From Cupriavidus pinatubonensis (GTDB lineage Bacteria > Pseudomonadota > Gammaproteobacteria > Burkholderiales > Burkholderiaceae): DNA of 64,000 nt. This document shows positions 27,727 to 36,235 of this stretch, in pieces; position 1 is the first letter of the stretch, and each line of letters starts with the position of its first letter. The stretch lies in NCBI RefSeq assembly GCF_019602855.1, contig NZ_CP080766.1, forward strand, positions 1,736,001 to 1,800,000. The letters are read 5' to 3'. Below the pieces are notes generated by a model. That model was not told where the DNA came from. It did no database searches and saw only the letters and a list, made by a program, of their open reading frames with translations. Both the position numbers and the translations under genes were made by a program.

Positions 27727-28167
27727 TTATTGGACGGTGATGGCACGCGGCTTCGATGCCTCGCGTTTGCCCACGCTTACGGAAAGACAACCATTGGCAT
27801 ATCGCGCCTGTACCTTGTCGGGATCGGCGCCCTCGGGCAATTCAATCACTCTGCGGAAGGCTCCGACAAAGCGTTCCTGTGCATACCGTCGCGACTCCGG
27901 CATGTCATCGGACCAAACGGAGTGGCGCTCGCCGCTGATTGTCAGCAGCCCTCTGTCGATAGAGACCTCAAAGTCTTCTTGCTTGACGCCGGGCGCGAAC
28001 GCAACGATCTCGATGGAGTCGTCCGTTGCGCCAACATTAACCGCAGGAAATGTGCCGAAACGCCCGGCGCGGATGCTGGAGGGAAAACCCCCGAACACAC
28101 CAGTCATCTGCCTTTGCAAACGTTCGAGGTCACTGAAGAGGTCAGTTCCAAAGAATGCGTCAGCCAT
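27727..28167 (-). CDS. Small heat shock protein Hsp20 (first gene)
   Basis: A 146-residue alpha-crystallin chaperone of the IbpA-like class. It starts MADAFFGTDLFSDLERLQRQ, has the core DDSIEIVAFAPGVKQEDFEV and RGLLTISGER, then the YANGCLSVSVGKRE strand and the PRAITVQ end. The start at 28167 follows a strong AGGAGGA. The longer open frame to 28302 would read through the leader and is rejected. Its leader folds so that this Shine-Dalgarno is paired, and a sigma-32-like promoter lies about 120 bp upstream. Confidence 0.93.
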   Translation of the reverse strand: MADAFFGTDLFSDLERLQRQMTGVFGGFPSSIRAGRFGTFPAVNVGATDDSIEIVAFAPGVKQEDFEVSIDRGLLTISGERHSVWSDDMPESRRYAQERFVGAFRRVIELPEGADPDKVQARYANGCLSVSVGKREASKPRAITVQ

Positions 28168-28201
28168 GGTCGTATCCTCCTTTCGATGCCAGCGAGGAGG
28201 A
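28168..28201 (-). promoter_or_regulatory. ROSE-like RNA thermometer over the hsp20 start
   Basis: In the transcript, UCCUCCU (28201-28195) is perfectly complementary to the Shine-Dalgarno AGGAGGA (28181-28175), with a 13-base loop, and the AUG follows seven bases later. The anti-SD strand continues into UCGCU, matching the UYGCU motif of ROSE elements that pairs with AGGA. At low temperature the site would be closed and heat would open it. Confidence 0.6.
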
Positions 28202-28289
28202 AGGGGCCTTACGCGCTCCCATTCACCTGCCTCACTGCTGGCAAACAAACAGAAACACGCAGCGCGACGTCGCGACTGCCTTAGCGGAA

Positions 28290-28322
28290 ATAAAAATAGC
28301 AAGAGAAAAAAGCGATTTCAAG
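28290..28322 (-). promoter_or_regulatory. Sigma-32 (heat shock) promoter candidate
   Basis: Reading the minus strand, CTTGAAA (28322-28316) equals the sigma-32 -35 consensus. After a 16-base spacer, CTATTTTTAT (28299-28290) is a moderate match to the CCCCATnT -10. It lies upstream of the Hsp20 operon. Confidence 0.55.
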
Positions 28323-28482
28323 AGATGCATAAATCACATTCATGCCGGGCTGGCGAAACGTGTCCTGCTTTGTCTGGCAATCAGTAATCGCTATCCTCGC
28401 AGGGGCGGGAGGGCGACCCCGCAGGGCAAGCGCGCTCGACAATCGGCCGCGCCTTACGGAAAGTGCAAGAAGGAGAAAACGA

Positions 28483-29409
28483 ATGGAGCTTCGGCAGTTG
28501 CGGTATTTCCTGCAGGTAGTCGAACTCGGCAGCATGGGAAAGGCTGCGCAGAAGCTGGACGTGGGCACATCGGCACTTAGTCAGCAGATCAGCAGGCTCG
28601 AAGGCGAGTTGGCGACTCGGCTCTTGCAGCGCACGTCCGCAGGCGTGGTGCCGACGGACGCCGGGCTGGCTTTTTGGCGGCAGGCGCAACTGGCCGTCCG
28701 CCATGCCGACGATGCGGTCCGTGCCGCGCAGCTCGCGAGACTGTCTGGCCACGTCAGCGTCGGCATGGCGCCCAGTACGATCTCGGTGCTTGGCTTGCCT
28801 TTCATGCAGGCCATGCGGGACCGCTATCCGGACATCCGGCTTCATCTCGTCGAAAGTCTCTCGGGCAACCTGGCGACCATGATCGACACCCGCCAACTTG
28901 ACCTCGCCGTCCTGTTCCAGGCAGACGGACACCACCGCTGGAGTCTGGCGCCACTGCTTACGGAACGTCTTTTCCTGATCGGCCGGCGCGACATGCCGGG
29001 CGTGCCAGCGGGTAAGACCGTGAAGCTGGCGCAGTTGCACGATTTGCCGCTGATCCTGCCAAGCAGTCCGCACGGATTGCGGTCGGTGCTCGATGTGGCA
29101 TTTGCGAGGGGAAAGTTCCAGCCAAACCTGGTGGCCGAGATCGACGGACTCGCGATGCTGATGGATGCCGTGCGGGCAGGCTTCGGGGCGACCGTGCAGC
29201 CCGGCGCGGCAGTCGCGCGGCTCGGCGGCGAGCCGCTTGCCATGATTGCCATCGCGGACGCCGGCGCACGCCGGCCCAATGTGCTGGCCAGCTTGTCGGA
29301 TGAAGAGCTGTCGCCGGCCGGGCTCGCCGCCCGAGGCACCCTGGCGTCCGTCGCGCGTCAGCTGGTGCTGGACGGAAGCTGGCCAGGGGCGACCCTTCAC
29401 GATTCCTAA
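28483..29409 (+). CDS. tcuR: LysR-type regulator of tricarballylate utilisation
   Basis: A 308-residue LysR protein with the N-terminal helix-turn-helix RQLRYFLQVVELGSMGKAAQKL and the two-lobed effector domain beginning RLSGHVSVGMAPSTISVLG. The wording of both regions resembles Salmonella TcuR as I remember it. AGGAG precedes the ATG at 28483; the open frame further upstream is not needed. It lies 77 bp before tcuA on the same strand, so it should sense tricarballylate or citrate-like compounds and activate tcuAB. Confidence 0.85.
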   Translation: MELRQLRYFLQVVELGSMGKAAQKLDVGTSALSQQISRLEGELATRLLQRTSAGVVPTDAGLAFWRQAQLAVRHADDAVRAAQLARLSGHVSVGMAPSTISVLGLPFMQAMRDRYPDIRLHLVESLSGNLATMIDTRQLDLAVLFQADGHHRWSLAPLLTERLFLIGRRDMPGVPAGKTVKLAQLHDLPLILPSSPHGLRSVLDVAFARGKFQPNLVAEIDGLAMLMDAVRAGFGATVQPGAAVARLGGEPLAMIAIADAGARRPNVLASLSDEELSPAGLAARGTLASVARQLVLDGSWPGATLHDS

Positions 29410-29486
29410 ACACCTGTTTCCCGCCCCCTTCTGGCGGGCGCCCGCCCCGCTCAGTACAGTCGCAGCCAACAACGGAGACTGTACTC

Positions 29487-30896
29487 ATGTGGGACGTACT
29501 CGTAATCGGCGGGGGCAACGCGGCGCTGTGCGCGGCCCTCATGGCGCGCGAAGCTGGCGCCAGCGTGCTGCTGCTGGAAGCTGCGCCGAAGGCCTGGCGC
29601 GGCGGCAACTCCCAGCACACCCGCAATCTGCGATGCATGCACGATGCGCCTCAGGACGTGCTGGTCGACAGCTACCCCGAGGAGGAGTACTGGCAGGACC
29701 TGCTCAAGGTCACCGGTGGTATCACCAATGAGGCGCTGGCGCGCCTGGTGATCCGCGCTTCATCGACCTGCCGGCCGTGGATGCGCCGCCACGGCGTACA
29801 TTTTCAGCCGCCCCTGTCGGGCGCGCTGCATGTCGCCCGCACCAATGCCTTCTTCATGGGCGGCGGCAAGGCCCTGGTGAATGCCTACTATCGCAGCGCC
29901 GAAAACCTTGGGGTAGAGATCCGCTACGAAACGCCGGTCGATGCCATCGAACTCGATGGCAGCCGGTTCGTGGCCGCGCGCAGCGGGGCACAGCGCTTCC
30001 AGGCGCGTACCTGCGTGCTGGCCGCGGGCGGCTTCGAATCGAACCGGGAATGGCTGCGCGAAGCGTGGGGCCGCAACGAGCGCGGCGAATGGCCGGCCGA
30101 CAACTTCCTGATCCGCGGCACACGGTTCAATATGGGAGTACTGCTCAAGCACATGATCGAGGCGGGCGCCGATGCTATCGGTGATCCGTCGCAATCGCAC
30201 TGTGTGGCCATCGACGCGCGCGCGCCGCTGTATGACGGCGGCATCTGCACGCGTATCGATTGCGTGTCGCTAGGCGTGGTGGTGAACCGCGACGCCGAGC
30301 GCTTCTATGACGAGGGCGAGGATTTCTGGCCGAAGCGCTACGCGATATGGGGCCGCCTGGTGGCCCAGCAACCGGGCCAGATCGCTTACTCGATCATCGA
30401 TGCCAAGGCTATCGGCCGCTTCATGCCTCCGGTCTTCCCCGGCACGGTAGCCGATACGCTGCCCGAACTCGCGCGCAAGCTGGGTCTGCCGGAACAGGCA
30501 TTTGTGAAGAGCGTGGCCGACTACAACGCCGCCTGCCGGCCCGGCACGTTCGACCATACGACGCTGGATGACTGCCGCACCGAAGGGCTGACGCCGCCGA
30601 AGACGCACTGGGCACGGCCCATCGACACCGCGCCCTTCTATGGCTATGCGCTGCGTCCTGGCATCACGTTCACCTACCTCGGCCTGAAGGTCGACGAGCA
30701 CGCCGCCGTGCATTTTGGCGGCGAGCCGAGCGACAACCTGTTCGTCGCTGGCGAGATGATGGCCGGCAATGTGCTTGGCAAGGGCTACACGGCGGGCGTC
30801 GGCATGTCGATTGGCACCGCCTTCGGCCGTATTGCGGGCACCCGCGCCGCGCGCGCGGCCGCACAAGCCAAAGGAGTACAACATGAAGCAGCTTGA
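29487..30896 (+). CDS. tcuA: FAD-dependent tricarballylate dehydrogenase
   Basis: A 469-residue flavoprotein of the fumarate reductase/succinate dehydrogenase family. The FAD motif VIGGGNAA lies at residues 6-13, with [10 protein letters not shown] and the C-terminal [25 protein letters not shown] near the flavin. In Salmonella, TcuA oxidises tricarballylate to cis-aconitate, feeding the TCA cycle, and TcuB reoxidises its FADH2. CGGAGA precedes the ATG. The stop overlaps tcuB by 14 bp, confirming the pair. Confidence 0.92.
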   Translation: MWDVLVIGGGNAALCAALMAREAGASVLLLEAAPKAWRGGNSQHTRNLRCMHDAPQDVLVDSYPEEEYWQDLLKVTGGITNEALARLVIRASSTCRPWMRRHGVHFQPPLSGALHVARTNAFFMGGGKALVNAYYRSAENLGVEIRYETPVDAIELDGSRFVAARSGAQRFQARTCVLAAGGFESNREWLREAWGRNERGEWPADNFLIRGTRFNMGVLLKHMIEAGADAIGDPSQSHCVAIDARAPLYDGGICTRIDCVSLGVVVNRDAERFYDEGEDFWPKRYAIWGRLVAQQPGQIAYSIIDAKAIGRFMPPVFPGTVADTLPELARKLGLPEQAFVKSVADYNAACRPGTFDHTTLDDCRTEGLTPPKTHWARPIDTAPFYGYALRPGITFTYLGLKVDEHAAVHFGGEPSDNLFVAGEMMAGNVLGKGYTAGVGMSIGTAFGRIAGTRAARAAAQAKGVQHEAA

Positions 30897-32094
30897 GGCA
30901 CTCGTGCGCGAGGCTGAAGATACGGCCGTCGCGGCCGCAGCCGACATCTCTCAGACCCGTGAACGCAGGATCATCCCGATCCAGGCGCTGCCGCTGACCG
31001 ACAACGAAGCCGAGGTTGCCCGCCAGATGCAGATCTGCAATGCCTGTCGCTACTGCGAGGGCTTCTGCGCGGTGTTTCCGGCCATGACGCGGCGCCTGTC
31101 CTTCGGCAAGGCGGACATCAATTACCTGGCCAACCTGTGCCACAACTGCGGTGCCTGCTACCACGCCTGCCAGTACGCGCCGCCGCACGAGTTCGCGGTG
31201 AACGTACCGCAAGCCATGGCGCGGGTGCGTGGCGAGACCTACGCCGAATATGCATGGCCCGCGCCGCTGGGCGCGCTGTACCGGCGCAACGGTCTCACCG
31301 TGGCACTGGCGCTGGCCTTTGGCCTCGCCTTGTTCCTGCTGCTGGCCGTGGCGCGCCACGGCGCCTTGTGGCACGCACCGCTGGCCGGCAACTTCTATGC
31401 GATCTTTCCGCACAACATGATGGCCGCGATGTTCGGGGCGGTGTTCGGCTTCGCAGTGCTGTCGCTGGGCATCGGTGTGCGGAAGTTCTGGCGCGATGTG
31501 TCGCCTGGCCACGCGACGCCGCCTGCCCTGAAGGAGGCCGCCGCTGACGCGCTGACGCTGACCTATCTCGACGGCGGACACGGCCAGGGGTGCAACGAGC
31601 AGGACGATCGCTTTACGCTGGCGCGTCGCCGCTTCCATCACCTGACGTTCTACGGCTTCATGGCCTGCTTTGCGTCCACCGGCGTGGCGACGCTGTACCA
31701 CTACCTGCGGGATCTCCACGCGCCGTATCCGGTGACGAGCTTGCCTGTGATGCTTGGGTCGGCCGGCGGAATCGGGCTGCTCGTCGGCCCTGCTGGCCTG
31801 CTGTGGCTGAATCTGCGGCGCGACCCCAACCGCGGCGATGCCGCCCAGCGTCCCATGGATCGTGGCTTCATCGCGCTGCTGCTGCTGACCGCGGCTACCG
31901 GCCTTGCCTTGCTCGCCGGCCGTGATACCGGCGCCATGGCCACGCTGTTGGCCGTCCACCTCGGCGTGGTGATGGCGCTGTTCGCCACGCTGCCGTTCGG
32001 CAAGTTCGCCCACGGCATCTACCGCTGCGCGGCGCTATTGAAGTCGGCCATCGAAAAGCGCCAGCCGAACTCGCTGCAGCTCGGTTCGGACTGA
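30883..32094 (+). CDS. tcuB: TcuB, iron-sulfur/heme membrane partner of TcuA
   Basis: This 403-residue protein has an N-terminal ferredoxin part with two cysteine clusters, [11 protein letters not shown] and [16 protein letters not shown], consistent with [4Fe-4S] centres. About six transmembrane helices with conserved His residues follow, for heme b. It passes electrons from TcuA to the quinone pool. The start at 30883 has AAGGAG and overlaps the tcuA end. No frameshift is seen. Confidence 0.92.
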   Translation: MKQLEALVREAEDTAVAAAADISQTRERRIIPIQALPLTDNEAEVARQMQICNACRYCEGFCAVFPAMTRRLSFGKADINYLANLCHNCGACYHACQYAPPHEFAVNVPQAMARVRGETYAEYAWPAPLGALYRRNGLTVALALAFGLALFLLLAVARHGALWHAPLAGNFYAIFPHNMMAAMFGAVFGFAVLSLGIGVRKFWRDVSPGHATPPALKEAAADALTLTYLDGGHGQGCNEQDDRFTLARRRFHHLTFYGFMACFASTGVATLYHYLRDLHAPYPVTSLPVMLGSAGGIGLLVGPAGLLWLNLRRDPNRGDAAQRPMDRGFIALLLLTAATGLALLAGRDTGAMATLLAVHLGVVMALFATLPFGKFAHGIYRCAALLKSAIEKRQPNSLQLGSD

Positions 32095-32184
32095 GGCAGT
32101 CCCAACCTCCAATGCGCTCAGGCACCGGCGTTTGCTACCCGCGGCGCCGACAAGAACATCATCGAATCCCAAGGAGACAGTCGC

Positions 32185-33168
32185 ATGTTTGACATGACCC
32201 GCCGTACCGCCATCGCCTGCCTGGCAGGCGCAAGCTTCGCACTCTGCGGCATGATGCCCGCTGCCGCGCAGAGCTGGCCGGAGAAGCCCGTCACGGTCGT
32301 GGTACCGTTCGCTTCCGGTGGCACCACCGACATCATTGCCCGCACCATTGGCCAGAAAATGGGCGAGTCGCTTCGCCAGCCCGTCGTGGTGGACAACCGG
32401 CCCGGTGCCGGCGGCACGCTTGGCGCGAGCAACGTGGCACGCGCCACGCCAGACGGCTACACGCTGCTGCTGGCCACCGTCGCGCATACCATGGCGCCAG
32501 GCATCTACAAGAAGCTGCCCTACGATTTCACCCGCGACCTGGTGCCGGTCGGCCTCGTGGCGTTGACTCCGAACGTGCTGCTCGTCAGTGCTTCGATGCC
32601 CGTGAAGTCGGTGGCTGAGTTGATTGCCTACATCAAGTCGCATCCCGGCAAGGTGAATTACGGCTCGGCGGGTCCCGGCAGCACCGAGCATCTTTCCGGC
32701 GAACTGCTCCGGTCGATGACCGGCACCGATATCGTCCATGTCCCGTACAAGGGCGGCGCACCGATGATGACCGACCTCATCGCCGGGCAGATCCAGATGG
32801 CCGTGGAGACCAGCCCCTCGGCGGCACCGCACGTGCGCTCAGGCAAGCTCCGCGCGCTGGCGGTGACTACGGCGAAGCGTTCGCCCGCCTATCCCGGCGT
32901 GCCTACGTTGGACGAAAGCGGCATCAAGGGCTACGAGGTGACCACGTGGTATGCGCTGATGGCGCCGCGTGGCACGCCTGAGACGGTCACGCGGCGCCTC
33001 GGCACGGAACTGGCCAAGGCGCTGCAACAGCCGGACGTGCTGAAGCGCTTCGAAGAGCAGGGGGTGACGGCGGGTGACATGACGCCAGCGAAGCTTGCAG
33101 AGTTCATCCGCCAGGAAACCGAGCGTTGGGGGCGGGTGTCGAAGACGGCCGGTGTGACTGCGGATTAA
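32185..33168 (+). CDS. Bug/TctC-family tripartite tricarboxylate receptor
   Basis: A 327-residue periplasmic binding protein with a signal peptide ending PAAAQ. It then has the Bug signature: WPEKPVTVVVPFASGGTTDIIAR, QPVVVDNRPGAGGT, and NYGSAGPGSTEHLSGELL. Such receptors bind carboxylates. Salmonella uses an MFS protein (TcuC) for tricarballylate uptake, whereas here a Bug receptor is co-directional with tcuAB, 90 bp downstream with AAGGAGA. No TctAB membrane genes are adjacent, so the receptor must share a permease encoded elsewhere. Confidence 0.9.
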   Translation: MFDMTRRTAIACLAGASFALCGMMPAAAQSWPEKPVTVVVPFASGGTTDIIARTIGQKMGESLRQPVVVDNRPGAGGTLGASNVARATPDGYTLLLATVAHTMAPGIYKKLPYDFTRDLVPVGLVALTPNVLLVSASMPVKSVAELIAYIKSHPGKVNYGSAGPGSTEHLSGELLRSMTGTDIVHVPYKGGAPMMTDLIAGQIQMAVETSPSAAPHVRSGKLRALAVTTAKRSPAYPGVPTLDESGIKGYEVTTWYALMAPRGTPETVTRRLGTELAKALQQPDVLKRFEEQGVTAGDMTPAKLAEFIRQETERWGRVSKTAGVTAD

Positions 33169-33215
33169 TAGCGCCGCATGCAAATGTTGCGGTATACCGG
33201 CATACCGGCAAACCG

Positions 33216-33989
33216 TTAGAACTGAACTGACGCGCTGCCGATACCATCGAACGCCACGGTCACCAGATCGCCAGCGGAAGCGGGCAGGATGCCGACCCAT
33301 GTGCCCGTGGTGACGACCGTACCCGCTTCCACGCGCCTGCCTTCGCGCGTAGCGTGTCTCAACCAGGCCACCAGCCCAAACGCCGGATCGCCAAGCGCAT
33401 GCGTGCCGCGGCGCTCCAATTCCTGCGCGCCAATCCTGACGTGGCAACGCTGCGAGGCCCAGTCGCGAGCCTGGTAGGGCATCCATTCGCCGAGCACCAG
33501 CGCGCCGTGCGCCTGCAAGTCTGCAAGTTTCAGCAGCGCCGGTGCATCGGTGTACTGCTGCCAGCGCGAGTCCACGACTTCGATCGAGACTGCCATGGCG
33601 TCGATCCATGCCGATGCCGTCTCGCCATCGAGAGCTGCTGCTTCAGCAGCGTCTACCGAGCGCCCGAGGCGCAGCGCAATCTCGGCCTCGATGCCACGCC
33701 AGGTGAAGGGCCATCCCTCGGCTCGCGCCGGGCTGCTCCAGACGCCTTCCACAGGAAGTTGCGCGTGCGTCAACTGCGCCTGACGGGACGGTCCGCCGGA
33801 CTTCCAGAATGCAGGCCCGGATGTTTGCCAGCCGAAAGCCGAGGCTACCTTTGCCTGTACTGCGTAGGACTCCTCGGGCGTCGTCAATGCGCCAGCCAGT
33901 GACTGCGCATCGACGCACTGTTGTTCGCGCCTTGCGCGGATGATGGCGTGGGCGACGGCATCGATCGGGTCGACATTCATATGGGTCAT
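33216..33989 (-). CDS. 2-keto-4-pentenoate hydratase/fumarylacetoacetase-like protein (MhpD type)
   Basis: A 257-residue protein with the hydratase/decarboxylase fold. The metal-binding region GIEAEIALRLG supplies paired acidic ligands, followed by SIEVVDSRW and the C-terminal VVTTGTWVGILPASAGDLVTVAFDGIG. Family members add water to, or decarboxylate, 2-oxo-dienoates in ring-cleavage pathways. It is the last gene of the six-gene minus-strand operon, 30 bp after the racemase-like gene. The ribosome binding site is weak. The exact substrate is unknown. Confidence 0.85.
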   Translation of the reverse strand: MTHMNVDPIDAVAHAIIRARREQQCVDAQSLAGALTTPEESYAVQAKVASAFGWQTSGPAFWKSGGPSRQAQLTHAQLPVEGVWSSPARAEGWPFTWRGIEAEIALRLGRSVDAAEAAALDGETASAWIDAMAVSIEVVDSRWQQYTDAPALLKLADLQAHGALVLGEWMPYQARDWASQRCHVRIGAQELERRGTHALGDPAFGLVAWLRHATREGRRVEAGTVVTTGTWVGILPASAGDLVTVAFDGIGSASVQF

Positions 33990-34019
33990 CTTGTTGGAGT
34001 GAATGAAAGCAATGGCCTG

Positions 34020-34661
34020 TCAGTCGCCATCCAGGGCACGCAAGATGGCGCGGCATGCTGCGGGTACCGGACCAATCACGGGTATGGCGAGTCGCCTGCT
34101 GAGTGCCTCGGCGGCGCGGCCCAGCGGACCGCCCCCAATGACCACGGCTTGCGCGCCATCGGCCTCTATGCAGGACTGGACGGCTGCGGCTAACGCTGCC
34201 TCCAGCGCTTCAGGGTCCTGGCCAAGCAGCAAGGGATTGCCTGAGGTGAACCGTGTTCCTGTGAAGCCGGCCTCCAGCCCAAGCTGACGGACTTTCGACG
34301 CGATGGAGGCCGCCAGTGCCGGTGTGGTCGTGGCGATGCCGAAGCGGCCGTGTTGCGCAGCCTCGCGCATGGCCGCCTCGCCGATGCCTACGACCGGCAC
34401 TGCAAGCCGGCGCCGAAGGATCTCGGCGCCAGGGTCCCCAAACGCGGCGACGATGAAGCCGCCGACGCTGCCCACATCGACGGCACCGACCACGTCCGCT
34501 GCTGCCTGCAGATCGCTCTCTTCGACGATCATCGGCACGCCACTTTCCATGGTCAGGCCGCGGATGGCTGCGCGTCCGCCCAGGCTGGAACGCGCAATCT
34601 CCACCATCATCTGCGTGGTTGCCTGCGACGTATTAGGGTTGATTAACAGGATCGGATTCAT
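34020..34661 (-). CDS. Asp/Glu/hydantoin racemase-superfamily protein lacking both catalytic Cys
   Basis: A 213-residue protein with the family N-terminus ILLINPNTSQATT, the middle motif FGDPG and the late motif VVIGGGPL. In active hydantoin and Asp/Glu racemases a Cys precedes FGDP and another lies in GCAG. Here they are Ala73 and Gly177. So it either uses different chemistry or has lost racemase activity. The ATG at 34661 lies 13 bp downstream of the MFS stop. It belongs to the aminotransferase-amidase operon, where a two-base racemase would not work without Cys. Confidence 0.82.
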   Translation of the reverse strand: MNPILLINPNTSQATTQMMVEIARSSLGGRAAIRGLTMESGVPMIVEESDLQAAADVVGAVDVGSVGGFIVAAFGDPGAEILRRRLAVPVVGIGEAAMREAAQHGRFGIATTTPALAASIASKVRQLGLEAGFTGTRFTSGNPLLLGQDPEALEAALAAAVQSCIEADGAQAVVIGGGPLGRAAEALSRRLAIPVIGPVPAACRAILRALDGD

Positions 34662-34674
34662 GTCATTGCTTGAG

Positions 34675-36123
34675 TCAGGATCCGCTGGCACTGGCGGTAC
34701 CCGTGCCGACTGCCAACTCTGCCGTGTCTTCCGGTTCGGGTTCACCCATGGGGCGGCCGAAGGTCTCAGGCGCAAACTGTACGCTTAGCGCGAACACAGC
34801 GTACATGGCGGCCAGCATGCTGAACATGCCACCCACGCCGTAGCTTTCGAACACGCGGCCACTGATCAGCGGTGTCAACGCACCGGCCAGCGTACCCAGC
34901 GCGAGAATGAGCGAGGTGCCGAAAGCACGGACATCGGTGGGATATTGCTCGGGGGCAAAGATCCAGATCGAGGTGTTCAGCAGCACCACGCAGAACGTAA
35001 AGCACGCCCCGAACAACAGCACCAATCCCACATTGAACGTCAGGAAGCCGAAACTCAGCCCTGCCGCGCATGCCAGTCCCGCACCAATGGTCAGCACGCG
35101 CTTGCGCGGAAAGTGGTAGCCGCAATACGAAGCTGCCAGCGCGCCGAACAGGCTTCCGCTTTGCATCACCATGGTGAACAACAGGCTTTTCGAGATGGTG
35201 TATCCCTGCGACATCAGGATCGTGGGCATCAACGTCAGCACTGAAATCTGCGCGCCGTATGTCATCGAGACCGCGATACCCAACGCGACCGTGCGCCGGC
35301 CCAAGCGACCCTGGAACACATCGCGCAACCGTACCCTGGCCCGTGGCGAATCGTCCTGAACGGCCTCCCGGATGTACTGTGTCGGTTCTCCGCGCAGCTT
35401 GCCCAGACGCCCGGAAGCAAGGCCGGAGAGCACACGGTTCGCCTGGTCCACGCGGCCCTTCGACAGCAGGAAGCGAGGCGTCTCGGGAATAAAGCGACGG
35501 TAGAACACGACGAAGATGGCGGGCACGACCAGGCAGCCGAACAGCCACCGCCAGCTGTCCGGTCCGGGGAACAGCGCGAACACGGCCAAGCCGAACGCGG
35601 GTGCCAGCATATTGCCCAGACCGCCGCTGCCCACGCTGACCATGCCGACCGCGGTGCCGCGGAAACGGGTCGAGCACAGCTCGGCAAGGATTGTCACGGC
35701 CACCGAGATTTCACCACCCAGGCCGATGCCGACGATGAACCGGCCCGCAGCCAGCACCGTATAGTTCGGCGCCAGCGCGCAGATGACCGCACCGAGCGTG
35801 AACAGCAGCAGGTTCGCATTCAGCATCGCGCGACGGCCGTAGCGATCGGCGATATAGCCCGATGCGACGCGGCCCAGTGCCGCTGCGCTGAACGTCAGCG
35901 TATTGAGAAAGCCGATATGCGCGACCGATATGCCCCATTGCTCGCGCAAGATGGGCCCCACCAGGCCCACGGCGTTCTGTTCAAAGACATCGAACATCAC
36001 GCCCAGCATGATCAGGAAGATGATCTTCTTGTGTGCGGCGGTGACGCCGATGCCATCCATTGCCCGGTCGAGTTCGTGCTGCTGGGGCGAACTCGATGAT
36101 TGGACATTCACTTCTGCGCCCAT
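34675..36123 (-). CDS. MFS transporter (aromatic acid/H+ symporter-like)
   Basis: A 482-residue, 12-helix transporter. The family motif ADRYGRR lies after helix 2 and GIGLGGEISVAVTILAELCSTRFRG in helix 4, a signature of the AAHS branch that takes up aromatic or small organic acids. ETPRFLLSKGRVDQAN is the central-loop motif. AGGAGG precedes the ATG. It lies between the amidase and the racemase-like gene in the minus-strand operon. Confidence 0.9.
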   Translation of the reverse strand: MGAEVNVQSSSSPQQHELDRAMDGIGVTAAHKKIIFLIMLGVMFDVFEQNAVGLVGPILREQWGISVAHIGFLNTLTFSAAALGRVASGYIADRYGRRAMLNANLLLFTLGAVICALAPNYTVLAAGRFIVGIGLGGEISVAVTILAELCSTRFRGTAVGMVSVGSGGLGNMLAPAFGLAVFALFPGPDSWRWLFGCLVVPAIFVVFYRRFIPETPRFLLSKGRVDQANRVLSGLASGRLGKLRGEPTQYIREAVQDDSPRARVRLRDVFQGRLGRRTVALGIAVSMTYGAQISVLTLMPTILMSQGYTISKSLLFTMVMQSGSLFGALAASYCGYHFPRKRVLTIGAGLACAAGLSFGFLTFNVGLVLLFGACFTFCVVLLNTSIWIFAPEQYPTDVRAFGTSLILALGTLAGALTPLISGRVFESYGVGGMFSMLAAMYAVFALSVQFAPETFGRPMGEPEPEDTAELAVGTGTASASGS

Positions 36124-36235
36124 CTTGTCTCCTCCTCGAAATGAGGTCAGTTACGGTGTGTCCGCAAACTTGCTGCCGGCATCGCTGGCCGGCATTGGAA
36201 CAGAGCAGTCATGAAAGTGCGGCTGCGACGCGGTG

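Noticed and set aside
30670..32013. A 447-codon open frame on the minus strand opposite tcuB
   Set aside because: Gln/His/Arg-rich translation without motifs; antisense shadow of a high-GC gene with clear iron-sulfur motifs.
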